Assembly: GCA_938034715.1 (NCBI GenBank)
Contig: CALHMM010000087.1
Coordinates: 1-11,003 of the forward strand
DNA length: 11,003 nucleotides
Direction of reading: 5' to 3'
Source: Minisyncoccota bacterium
GTDB taxonomy: Bacteria; Patescibacteriota; Minisyncoccia; Moranbacterales; GCA-2747515
Numbering within the stretch: position 1 is the stretch's first letter; the number at the start of each line of letters is the position of its first letter. Positions 1 through 6,682 of the stretch are shown here, one piece after another. The position numbers were made by a program, and so were the translations under genes. The notes under the pieces are model-generated. The model did not search any database. It was not told where the DNA came from and saw only the letters and a list, made by a program, of their open reading frames with translations.

Positions 1-638
1 TTATAGTGCGTGATCATGATGATTGATTTGTCCGTGCCTTTTACAAATTTCTTGAGAAATTGGGCAATTGTTTTGAGAGCGTCGACATCTACGCCTGTAT
101 CTATTTCATCTAAGAGGATGTATTTGGGGTCGAGGATTGCCATTTGAAGAACCTCGATTTTCTTGCGTTCTCCACCACTTAGTCCCTCATTTAGCGAGCG
201 TTGCAAAAGTTCTGGAGCGATGTGTAATTGATCAGCAATTTCTTCAATTTGTTCTTTTAGCTGAAGAGCCGTCATTTTTTCACCATCTATTTCACGGTCT
301 TTTGTTGCTGCTCGCAGTAGCCCAAAGACAGTAACGCCAGCTATTTCTAGAGGCGATTGCATAGACAAAAAAATCCCATGAGCAGCCCTTTCGTTTGGCG
401 AGAGGTTTTTGAGATTGGTGGGTTTTTTACTTGCATTAAGGTTGAGTTTAGATTTGCTTGCAAGTTTGAAGGCTGGATCGCCCATAATTGTGCGCGCAAG
501 AGTACTTTTGCCGGAACCATTTGGACCCATAACTGCGTAGATTTGACCTGGTTTGAATGTGAAATTTATATCACTGAGTATTGTTTTGCGGACATTCTCT
601 TCAGCGACTTTTGCAGTGAAATCTTTGAGAACTATCAT
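1..638 (-). CDS. sufC: Fe-S cluster assembly ATPase SufC (C-terminus cut by window edge)
   Basis: This is the ABC-type ATPase of the SUF iron-sulfur cluster machinery; in the family it works in the cytoplasm with the SufB-SufD scaffold. The 212 visible residues show Walker A GPNGSGKST (38-46), a Q-loop glutamine (94) in MQSPLEIAGV, which resembles the SufC-typical FQYPVEIPGV, the signature LSGGE (153-157), Walker B ILLDE (174-178) followed by IDTGVDVDALK, and the switch histidine 211 in ITHY. The DxDAL D-loop separates SufC from ordinary transporter ATPases. Family members are about 250 residues, so roughly 35-40 are missing beyond base 1. The ATG at 638 opens directly into MIVLKDFTAK, where SufC proteins normally begin; it has no clear Shine-Dalgarno. 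Other suf genes would be expected to the left, outside the window. Confidence in the family is very high. Confidence 0.95.
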   Translation of the reverse strand, partial: MIVLKDFTAKVAEENVRKTILSDINFTFKPGQIYAVMGPNGSGKSTLARTIMGDPAFKLASKSKLNLNASKKPTNLKNLSPNERAAHGIFLSMQSPLEIAGVTVFGLLRAATKDREIDGEKMTALQLKEQIEEIADQLHIAPELLQRSLNEGLSGGERKKIEVLQMAILDPKYILLDEIDTGVDVDALKTIAQFLKKFVKGTDKSIIMITHY

Positions 639-697
639 AGTGGTAGGGCATTATGGAATTTAGAGTGAATTTTGTAAATATTTTGAATGTGGAATTT

Positions 698-726
698 AGT
701 ATAGCATTGCTGTGATTTCTGGTAAA
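698..726 (-). promoter_or_regulatory. sigma70 promoter for sufC
   Basis: On the minus strand TTTACC (-35, 721-726), a 17-nt spacer and TATACT (-10, 698-703), with TG one base upstream of the -10 (extended -10). Predicted start is near 691, giving a leader of about 50 nt before the sufC ATG. Its -35 overlaps the promoter region of the divergent DedA gene. Inferred from consensus match only. Confidence 0.6.
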
Positions 727-741
727 GATAACTTTGATATC

Positions 742-750
742 TGCTACAAT
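742..750 (+). promoter_or_regulatory. extended -10 promoter for the DedA gene
   Basis: TGCTACAAT is an extended -10 element (TG, one base, TACAAT at 745-750) with no good -35. The predicted start of transcription is near 757. This falls on an ATG at 757, so the transcript would be leaderless if that ATG is used, or have a 15-nt leader if translation starts at 772. Confidence 0.5.
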
Positions 751-771
751 ACTATTATGGAGAATGAGACA

Positions 772-1353
772 ATGCAATTTTTGCTGACCAATGGCTATTT
801 CATCATGTTTATTATGATGATTGTTGAAGGTCCAATTGTCACTATGGCTGCAGCTTTTCTTGCGTCTATGGGATATTTTTCATTACCCGCTGTCCTTGCA
901 GTATCTGTCATTGGTGATTTGGTCGGTGATCTTTTGTGGTACTTCCTTGGACGAAAATTTGGGCTCCAATTTGTTCGAGGTCCTGGTAAATATCTAGGGA
1001 TGAATGAATCAATGATTTCGACTATGCATAGTTTTTTTCTCACACACGGTGGTAAGGCGATTTTTACCGTAAAATCAACAACTGGATTATGTTTGATTAC
1101 TTTTGTTGCAGCAGGTATTGCACGAATGAATCTGAAGAAATTTATTTTTTACTCTCTGTTGGGAGGTGTTCTTTGGAGCTCTACCCTTGTAGCAATTGGG
1201 TATTTTTTTGGATATCTTTATGAGGAAGTTGCTCTGTATATCAGTTGGGCTGGTTGGATAGTAGCTGGTAGTGCTTTGATCATTTTCGTGGCTATGAATG
1301 CGCATAAGAAAAATCAAGCGAAAAATTTTTTGAAGAAGTCGAACCATCTTTAA
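772..1353 (+). CDS. DedA-family (SNARE-associated/VTT domain) membrane protein
   Basis: An integral membrane protein of 193 residues, about the usual size for DedA proteins, which are linked to phospholipid scrambling and proton-motive-force homeostasis in the cytoplasmic membrane. Visible family features are an early acidic residue in a hydrophobic re-entrant segment (E19 in VEGP), GD-x8-GR (48-61, with D49), the block AAGIARM (113-119), and C-terminal hydrophobic helices ending in a lysine-rich tail. The family block with two arginines (RF-x-P-x2-R), functionally essential in E. coli YqjA/YghB, reads here VKSTTGLC (100-107), with K101 and C107 in place of arginines. This is therefore a divergent DedA and its function may differ. 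The start at 772 is chosen because GGAGA lies 9 nt upstream; ATG 757 (leaderless) and GTG 712 are alternatives. First gene of a probable three-gene run. Confidence 0.82.
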   Translation: MQFLLTNGYFIMFIMMIVEGPIVTMAAAFLASMGYFSLPAVLAVSVIGDLVGDLLWYFLGRKFGLQFVRGPGKYLGMNESMISTMHSFFLTHGGKAIFTVKSTTGLCLITFVAAGIARMNLKKFIFYSLLGGVLWSSTLVAIGYFFGYLYEEVALYISWAGWIVAGSALIIFVAMNAHKKNQAKNFLKKSNHL

Positions 1354-1403
1354 TGCATTAATCGAGAAATAATTATTGACAAGACACTGTGAAGGAAACA
1401 TTT

Positions 1404-2588
1404 GTGGAGTTGAAGAAAATTGCGAAAAAGAGTCTGCAGGCATGTTACTTGGATGAAAAAGTAGTTGCGAGTCCGACACATTTCAGTGACTTCTGGGCGA
1501 GGGACACTTTTTTTGCTGTTCCAGGTATGCTTGTTGTAGGTGATCATAAGCGAGTCAAAGCATGTTTGGAGTTTTTTATTTCTTATCAGAGATCTGATGG
1601 AAAAATCCCACGTAAGATTTCACGAGATATTAATGTAGTCAAATATCTTTTTGGGAAGAGTATACGGCGCAAGCGTTTGCGACCAACATATCATGGGCTT
1701 GTGAAGCCTTTTTATGCTATGGACAGTGAATTACTTTTTGTTATAGCAGTAGAGGAGTATTTGCAAAAAACACGTGACTACGATTTTGCTGAAAAGTATT
1801 ACTCGCAGATACGCAAATCTATTGACTGGCATGTTCAAAAAGCCAAAGCCGATTCTTGTTATAGTGGGTATTCTCGTGAGTATTTTTTAGGGAATTGGAT
1901 GGATACGGTATTTAAATTTGGTCCTGTATTGTATACAAATGTGCTCTATGCTCGAGCGCTTGCGTCAATGGTTTTCATTGCTCAGATTGCTGGACATGAC
2001 GATGAGGTGGATGTATTTGCGAATCGTGCGCAAAAGTTAAAACGTATGATCCGTAAGGACTTTTGGCAGGGAGATTTTTTTTGCGATGAGTTGCGATTGA
2101 AGGCTTGTGGTACATTTGATTTGGCTGGAAATGTTTTGGCAGTTGTTCATGGTATAGCTGATGATCAGCAGAAAAAAAGTATTATAAAGATTTTGCGTAA
2201 AGAGTATGAAAAAGAAAGTGTTTGCATGCGATCTGTGCCATCAGGCCATCTTTGGTGGAAGATCAATCCTGTAGTTCGCTGTATGGGAATAGCAGATTAT
2301 CACACGAAGACAAGCTGGCTGTGGATTACAGCATTTGTGGCGCAGGCGTTTCATAATAATGATCTGCAAGAGCAGGGATATAAGATTTTTATGCTTATCG
2401 AGGCAATTGCTTTACGAGATGCTGAGATTGGGGAGACGTATAGCAGTGACACAAATCCGTACAAGAAATTACTCTGGAAAAGCGCGTCGCCTTTTGCATG
2501 GAGTAGTGGTGTTATTTTGCATGCACTTGAGAGCTGCGGGTATAGTAAGTCTTTGAAATACAGTAAGCCTGAGCAAAGGATTTGCTAG
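1404..2588 (+). CDS. six-hairpin glycosidase, amylo-alpha-1,6-glucosidase / glycogen-debranching C-domain-like
   Basis: A protein of about 394 residues resembling the (alpha/alpha)6-barrel glycosidases of the glycogen debranching enzyme C-terminal type. Supporting pieces are FWARDTFFAVPGML (30-43), the W-x-RD motif opening the barrel; YAMDSELLFV (104-113); GNWMD (163-167), where the aspartate is a candidate catalytic acid; an aromatic/alanine-rich helix with YARALASM; GETYSSDTNP (343-352), with E341/E344 as base candidates; and the final helix FAWSSGVILHAL. It has no signal peptide, so it probably acts in the cytoplasm on an alpha-glucan or oligosaccharide; substrate and linkage cannot be read from sequence. 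The GTG at 1404 is preferred because AGGA lies 7 nt upstream. GTG 1389 would add five residues but has no ribosome site. It sits 50 bp after the DedA gene and 36 bp before the epimerase, so co-transcription is likely. Confidence 0.72.
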   Translation: MELKKIAKKSLQACYLDEKVVASPTHFSDFWARDTFFAVPGMLVVGDHKRVKACLEFFISYQRSDGKIPRKISRDINVVKYLFGKSIRRKRLRPTYHGLVKPFYAMDSELLFVIAVEEYLQKTRDYDFAEKYYSQIRKSIDWHVQKAKADSCYSGYSREYFLGNWMDTVFKFGPVLYTNVLYARALASMVFIAQIAGHDDEVDVFANRAQKLKRMIRKDFWQGDFFCDELRLKACGTFDLAGNVLAVVHGIADDQQKKSIIKILRKEYEKESVCMRSVPSGHLWWKINPVVRCMGIADYHTKTSWLWITAFVAQAFHNNDLQEQGYKIFMLIEAIALRDAEIGETYSSDTNPYKKLLWKSASPFAWSSGVILHALESCGYSKSLKYSKPEQRIC

Positions 2589-2624
2589 TGAATTTACTGT
2601 TTAACTAATGATATTGTTGATTGT

Positions 2625-3581
2625 ATGAAGTATTTAATTACAGGTGGAGCAGGATTTATAGGAAGTGCTTGCGCGCTCTCTCTTATGGCAAGAGGTGATG
2701 ATGTAGTATTGGTTGATAATTTTAATGATTACTACGATGTAAATTTGAAACGGGATCGTATAAGAATTTTCTTGGCAGATTATAGCGACAAGTTTGTTCT
2801 TTACGAAGGAGATATACGTGACCAAGTTTTCATGGAAAATGTATTTAAAAAGGAAGCGCCAGATAAGATACTGCACTTGGCAGCAATGGCTGGTGTGCGA
2901 GCTTCGCTTGAGAATCCTACTCTTTACGCTGATGTGAACGTGGTAGGGACGACAAACTTACTTAGTCTTAGCCAGAATTATGATGTAAAGAATTTTGTCT
3001 ACGCTTCGTCATCTAGTGTTTATGGGGCGAACGCAAAAGTACCATTTAGCGAGTCTGATCCTGTAGATCACCCTGTTTCACCTTATGCTGCTACAAAGAA
3101 AGCGACTGAACTTATGGCTCATACATTTTCAGAGGTGTATGGCTTGAAATCGACCGGACTACGATTTTTTACTGTATATGGCCCATGGGGTCGTCCTGAT
3201 ATGGGCGTGTTTTTGTTTCCTCAAAAAATTATGAATGGTGATGTGATTGATGTGTTTGGCCAAGGGAAGATGCAAAGAAATTTTACGTATATTGATGATA
3301 TTGTAAGTGGGGTAATCACCGTTCTCGATGCTGATATGGAGAATGACATTGTGAATATTGGAGGAGATGCTACGGTAGAATTGATGGATTTTATTCATGC
3401 TGTAGAAACTGTAACAGAGAAAGAAAGCAAGAAAAATATGTTACCTATGCAGCCTGGTGATGTTGTGCGAACAGATGCAGATATTTCAAAACTGAGAGCA
3501 TTGGGTTGGGCTCCAGAAATGAATCTTAAAGATGGTCTTGAGAGGTTTTTGGATTGGTATAAAGACTATTATTCTCTATGA
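2625..3581 (+). CDS. NAD-dependent sugar-nucleotide epimerase, UDP-glucuronate 4-epimerase-like
   Basis: An extended short-chain dehydrogenase/reductase of 318 residues, full length for the family. The Rossmann motif GGAGFIG is at 7-13, with the NAD-ribose-binding acid D31 in VDNFNDYYD. The catalytic SSSSVYG block is at 128-134 and the YxxxK pair is Y154/K158. The substrate-side blocks FFTVYGPWGRPDM (181-193), NFTYIDDI (219-226) and PMQPGDV (274-280) are typical of UDP-glucuronate 4-epimerases (UDP-GlcA to UDP-GalA) rather than GalE or RmlB. It probably supplies an activated sugar for a surface polysaccharide or glycolipid. ATG 2625 places the NAD motif at the usual distance from the N-terminus; no Shine-Dalgarno is visible. 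It ends on TGA, evidence against TGA recoding. UDP-glucose 4-epimerase or a related activity cannot be excluded. Confidence 0.88.
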   Translation: MKYLITGGAGFIGSACALSLMARGDDVVLVDNFNDYYDVNLKRDRIRIFLADYSDKFVLYEGDIRDQVFMENVFKKEAPDKILHLAAMAGVRASLENPTLYADVNVVGTTNLLSLSQNYDVKNFVYASSSSVYGANAKVPFSESDPVDHPVSPYAATKKATELMAHTFSEVYGLKSTGLRFFTVYGPWGRPDMGVFLFPQKIMNGDVIDVFGQGKMQRNFTYIDDIVSGVITVLDADMENDIVNIGGDATVELMDFIHAVETVTEKESKKNMLPMQPGDVVRTDADISKLRALGWAPEMNLKDGLERFLDWYKDYYSL

Positions 3582-3591
3582 ACATGCGGAA

Positions 3592-3640
3592 CTTGACTCG
3601 TTGTTTGACGTGAGCTTATCGTGCTTGACTTATTGTTGAC
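3592..3640 (+). repeat. degenerate direct repeat upstream of the exported-protein gene
   Basis: Two related copies, CTTGACTCGTTGTTTGAC (3592-3609) and CTTGACTTATTGTTGAC (3624-3640), start 32 bp apart, about three helical turns. The second overlaps the -35 hexamer at 3636. The position suggests a site for a DNA-binding regulator, but this is inference. Confidence 0.45.
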
Positions 3641-3664
3641 ATTTCAGTGGTTTCGGTGTACGTT
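3636..3664 (+). promoter_or_regulatory. promoter of the exported-protein gene
   Basis: A perfect -35 TTGACA (3636-3641), 17-nt spacer and weak -10 TACGTT (3659-3664). The good -35 with a poor -10, next to direct repeats, resembles a regulated promoter. The leader would be about 45 nt. Confidence 0.4.
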
Positions 3665-3692
3665 TACGCCATGCGCCCGTGCAATGGGCGTA
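3665..3692 (+). promoter_or_regulatory. alternative hairpins in the leader of the exported-protein gene
   Basis: TACGCC (3665-3670) can pair with GGCGTA (3687-3692), while CGCCC (3674-3678) can pair with GGGCG (3686-3690). The two pairings share the 3' arm and exclude each other. The structure ends about 20 nt before the GGGAGG ribosome site, so an effect on mRNA stability or translation is possible. It matches no riboswitch family I recognise. Confidence 0.35.
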
Positions 3693-3717
3693 GAATTTCC
3701 AATGCCGGGAGGCGACG

Positions 3718-4512
3718 ATGAAGAAATTATTTTATAGTACCTTGTTTTGTTGTAGTTTAACGTTCATGGCATCTCCAGTTTTTTCCGATAGTCATTTCGA
3801 TGACTGGAAAACAGGTTTGAGTGTAGAAGCCAGAGGAGGGATGTATAATCAGATCGGTGGAGCACTGCGTTTCGGTTCAGATTTTCCTGAGCTTATCGAC
3901 ATGTTGGAATTGCGTGTGAATCAAGCCGATACTGGAAATACTTCTCAATTTGAAAGTTCATCAATAATAAGCTTGTCTATTGGTGGGTCCGATGAAAAAT
4001 CTGGTCTCCGATATGGATTGGATTTTTACCACCGCGATGTCGAGATTGTGACGACGTCTTTTGCTGATTCCTATCAGCAATATGGTGTTAAAACTCACGC
4101 AGATTTGAGGATCCTTGAATTCCATCCTTCTTGGCATGATGAATCTGTGAATGTTTTTGTCGGTGGTGTTTTTAATTCCCGACAGATTGATGGAAGGCTT
4201 CCAGCTTTTGACGGTGAGCTGAGTACACTTCTGACTGGTAAGCTCATGGTTCAAATTGTTGAAATATTGGGCCTTGAAGAATTAAATTTTACCTTGGAGA
4301 TTAGTGAGACCGATCCTGTAAATTTGTACTCAGGTATTCAGCTAATGGAGGTGTGTGATATAGGCTTCCATAGTCCGTTAGTGGCTGAGGTTGACGGCCG
4401 AAAACAATTTGCATATCAGTTTGTCATCGCTGGACACCTGGGTATGATGAAAGATTCCTGCGATGAATCAATGATTTTTGGAAGTGGAATAAACATAGGT
4501 TGGACGTGGTAA
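3718..4512 (+). CDS. exported protein of unknown function, possibly beta-barrel
   Basis: Not recognised as a known family. The 264-residue protein starts with a classical Sec signal peptide: KK at 2-3, a hydrophobic core over about 4-20, and likely cleavage near 23 (PVFS then DSHFDD). There is no lipobox. The mature part is rich in alternating polar/hydrophobic stretches typical of beta-strands, for example LSVEARGGMYNQIGGALRFG (34-53) and SGLRYGLDFYH (95-105), and it ends GSGINIGWTW. An aromatic last residue after an alternating strand is typical of outer-membrane barrels, so either a barrel or a secreted beta-sandwich is possible. The mature protein has two cysteines, C213 and C248, which may form a disulfide. 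GGGAGG lies just upstream of ATG 3718, a strong ribosome site. It has its own promoter region and terminator, so it is probably monocistronic. Confidence 0.75.
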   Translation: MKKLFYSTLFCCSLTFMASPVFSDSHFDDWKTGLSVEARGGMYNQIGGALRFGSDFPELIDMLELRVNQADTGNTSQFESSSIISLSIGGSDEKSGLRYGLDFYHRDVEIVTTSFADSYQQYGVKTHADLRILEFHPSWHDESVNVFVGGVFNSRQIDGRLPAFDGELSTLLTGKLMVQIVEILGLEELNFTLEISETDPVNLYSGIQLMEVCDIGFHSPLVAEVDGRKQFAYQFVIAGHLGMMKDSCDESMIFGSGINIGWTW

Positions 4513-4536
4513 AAAATTTTTTTGGTGAAGTGTGAT

Positions 4537-4570
4537 CGGTAGAAAATGGATTTTTCTGCCGGTTTTTGTT
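4537..4570 (+). terminator. rho-independent terminator after the exported-protein gene
   Basis: A 10-bp stem CGGTAGAAAA (4537-4546) pairs with TTTTCTGCCG (4552-4561) around a 5-nt loop and is followed by GTTTTTGTTT. It starts 24 bp after the stop codon and isolates the exported-protein gene from the hydrolase gene. Confidence 0.8.
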
Positions 4571-4598
4571 TGCCTGTGCAGTATAATGTTTGTACAAT
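4570..4598 (+). promoter_or_regulatory. promoter for the hydrolase-glycosyltransferase pair
   Basis: TTGCCT (4570-4575), 17-nt spacer, TACAAT (4593-4598), beginning where the preceding terminator ends. A second -10-like TATAAT sits at 4582-4587 without a convincing -35. Transcription from about 4605 would exclude the longer N-terminal starts of the hydrolase. Confidence 0.45.
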
Positions 4599-4644
4599 GC
4601 TTATATGGTTCTGTAAGTTTTTATGTAGTTGTAACATATGCAAT

Positions 4645-5466
4645 ATGCGCCAGACTATCAAGCAGTCTCGACAGAAGCGACGTGAAGTGGAAATTGATGA
4701 TCCTTCTCATATTAATGAGCCATTTTACTTTGACGGAGCTACTGATTACGCTGTACTGCTTATTCATGGTTGGTCTTCGACGCCTTATGAAATGCGCGCA
4801 CTCGGTAAGCATTTACAAGCAAAAGGCTATAGTGTTTTAGCCCCTCTTCTCTCTGGTCATGGTACGCGGCCAGAAGACTTGGAGGGGCTCGTATGGCAGG
4901 ATTGGCTTGGTGATGTAGTTGATGCGTATCGTAGACTTTCTGAATCACACAGCCGTGTTTATGTAGGTGGAATGTCGACAGGTGGCTCTTTGGCGCTACA
5001 CGTTGCATTTCGGTTTCCTGACGTGGCTGGTATTGTATTGATGGGAACACCTTATCGTATGCGATATGAGAGGATTGGTTATTACATCGTTAACGTTCTG
5101 AAAACCTTTCGTCCATATAAAAAAAAGTATTATCCAAAGATTTTGGGAAACGAGAGGGGTATGTCTGAACTTATCGCTTATGATAAGTATCCATATGATA
5201 GTGCTTTCGAAGCTCTCTACGCTATTAGGTCGGCTACGAGGATGCTTTGGACAATTCAAGCTCCATGCTTTATTATCCAGTCGCAACATGATCATTTGAT
5301 TGCTCGCAATAGTATGGCTTTGCTTGAACGAGGACTTACAAAATCACATGTATCAACTCTCATGATTAAAAAGGCATATCATAATTTCATCGCAGATAAA
5401 AAGAACCACTACATTTTTGAAGAAATCACAGATTTTTTAGAGGATAATTCACTGAGAATTTCGTAG
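4645..5466 (+). CDS. alpha/beta hydrolase, carboxylesterase / monoacylglycerol-lipase type
   Basis: A serine hydrolase of about 273 residues resembling small carboxylesterases of the Est30 type, which act on short acyl esters or monoglycerides. The start of the fold, YAVLLIHGWSSTPYEMRAL, carries the oxyanion HGW (H41). SGHG follows in the next strand-loop. The nucleophile elbow is GGMSTGG with S111, the acid is D216 in IIQSQHDHLI, and the base is H246 in AYHNFI. There is no signal peptide, so it is probably cytoplasmic. ATG 4645 is chosen because the frame upstream encodes a cysteine-rich stretch unlike the family and would overlap the promoter; ATG 4597 or 4546 would lengthen it. No Shine-Dalgarno is seen. 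It is followed after 18 bp by a lipid-type glycosyltransferase, so a role in membrane lipid turnover is plausible but inferred. Confidence 0.83.
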   Translation: MRQTIKQSRQKRREVEIDDPSHINEPFYFDGATDYAVLLIHGWSSTPYEMRALGKHLQAKGYSVLAPLLSGHGTRPEDLEGLVWQDWLGDVVDAYRRLSESHSRVYVGGMSTGGSLALHVAFRFPDVAGIVLMGTPYRMRYERIGYYIVNVLKTFRPYKKKYYPKILGNERGMSELIAYDKYPYDSAFEALYAIRSATRMLWTIQAPCFIIQSQHDHLIARNSMALLERGLTKSHVSTLMIKKAYHNFIADKKNHYIFEEITDFLEDNSLRIS

Positions 5467-5484
5467 AAATCATAAATTATTTTT

Positions 5485-6678
5485 ATGCGAATCGCTTTTT
5501 TTACTAATAATTACTTACCAAATCCATACGGTGTTAGTACCTCTGTAGATGGGTTCGCTAGAGGTCTTCGCAACATGGGTCACGAAGTATTTATTTTTGC
5601 ACCTCATTGGAAGGGTGATGAGGCATTTGCAGATGAATATATATTTCGATACCCCTCTGTTGATGTGCCAACGAAAGTGCCATTTTCTTTGGCGTTACCA
5701 ATTTCGCCTGAGGTTGATCGTATTATCGGTAAACTCGATTTTGACATTATCCATGCTCAGCATCCAAACATACTGGGTACCCAAGCAAAACGATGGGCAC
5801 GTAAGAAAAAGATTCCGATCGTGTTTACGTGGCATTCTTTTTATGATTCTTATGCGCATTATGTATCATTTATTCCAGAAAAAATTGCATCAAAGTGGGT
5901 AATAGATAATGCGGCACATTTTGCAAACACTGTGGATCATGTTATTTTTCCAACAAAGTCTGTACAGTCAATTCTTGGTGAAGTAGTTAAACATGATCGT
6001 GTGAGTATTGTAGCTTCAGGAGTTGATGAAAACCTTTTTGCCAATCCAGATCCAGTGCCGATCCGGGAGAAGTATGACATTCCAAAGGAAGCTCATTTGC
6101 TTGTAAGTATTTCAAGGCTATCACAAGAAAAAAATGTTTTGTTTCTTGCACGGGTGATTGCAAGGTTTTTGAAAAGTCACCCGCATGTGTATTTTCTTTT
6201 TTGTGGCGATGGTGACTTGCGTGAAGAATTGGAAGAACTATTTCTCTCAAAGGAAGTTTTGCACCGCGTTGTTTTTCCGGGAAAGCTTGAGCGTAGTGAC
6301 GTGAAGCATTATCTACACGCTTCGGACGTGTTTGTTTATGCCTCTACTTCGGAAACACAAGGAACAATCATCACTGAAGCGATGTACTGTGGTGTCCCGA
6401 TTGTTGCAGTACGGTCTAGTGGGGTAAGAGATATTGTCGAAGATGGTATAAGTGGGATATTGGTGAAGGAGGTTGTCGGTGATTTCACTTATGCGCTAGA
6501 GCGTATTGCATTTGATCAGGAATTTAGAGATTCTCTTTCTGTAGCTGCGAGAAATCGCGCTCGAGAGTTTTTTACGGTTCAAGTCTGTGCACAAAAGCTG
6601 GTTAATGTTTACAAGCATGTTCTTGATGAATTTGAAGTGACTGATGAAAAGTCAGCTAAAGAGGAGTCTGAGCACTAG
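5485..6678 (+). CDS. GT4 family glycosyltransferase, diacylglycerol glucosyltransferase-like
   Basis: A GT-B fold, retaining glycosyltransferase of 397 residues. The N-terminal acceptor domain begins MRIAFFTNNYLPNPYGVSTSV with a GVSTSVDGFARGL loop (16-28). It contains TWHSFYDSYAHY (115-126), which resembles the HT-x-YE-x-Y-x-HY segment of 1,2-diacylglycerol 3-alpha-glucosyltransferases and their Acholeplasma relatives. The C-terminal donor domain has SRLSQEKN (210-217, R211 and K216 contacting the nucleotide phosphates), the strand end FCGDGDL, and the E-x7-E motif E290/E298. The last 15 or so residues are a charged tail. It probably transfers a hexose to a membrane lipid at the inner face of the membrane; sugar and acceptor are inferred. 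PimB-like mannosyltransferases are the main alternative. It lies 18 bp after the hydrolase, and its stop is 4 bp from the stop of recG on the other strand. Confidence 0.85.
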   Translation: MRIAFFTNNYLPNPYGVSTSVDGFARGLRNMGHEVFIFAPHWKGDEAFADEYIFRYPSVDVPTKVPFSLALPISPEVDRIIGKLDFDIIHAQHPNILGTQAKRWARKKKIPIVFTWHSFYDSYAHYVSFIPEKIASKWVIDNAAHFANTVDHVIFPTKSVQSILGEVVKHDRVSIVASGVDENLFANPDPVPIREKYDIPKEAHLLVSISRLSQEKNVLFLARVIARFLKSHPHVYFLFCGDGDLREELEELFLSKEVLHRVVFPGKLERSDVKHYLHASDVFVYASTSETQGTIITEAMYCGVPIVAVRSSGVRDIVEDGISGILVKEVVGDFTYALERIAFDQEFRDSLSVAARNRAREFFTVQVCAQKLVNVYKHVLDEFEVTDEKSAKEESEH

Positions 6679-6682
6679 GTTT

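Noticed and set aside
357..668. Plus-strand open frame opposite sufC
   Set aside because: It is antisense to a clear SufC with all ABC motifs, and has no ribosome site or recognisable protein features.
712..771. GTG 712 as start of the DedA protein
   Set aside because: It has no ribosome site and lies upstream of the predicted promoter -10 at 745-750; ATG 772 (or 757) fits better.
3579..3581. TGA recoded to glycine or tryptophan, as in some candidate phyla
   Set aside because: TGA ends the epimerase exactly at its normal length, and the long genes read normally with code 11 and TGG tryptophans.
4546..4644. Long N-terminal extension of the hydrolase
   Set aside because: It overlaps the terminator and promoter, has no ribosome site and encodes a cysteine-rich stretch unlike the family.
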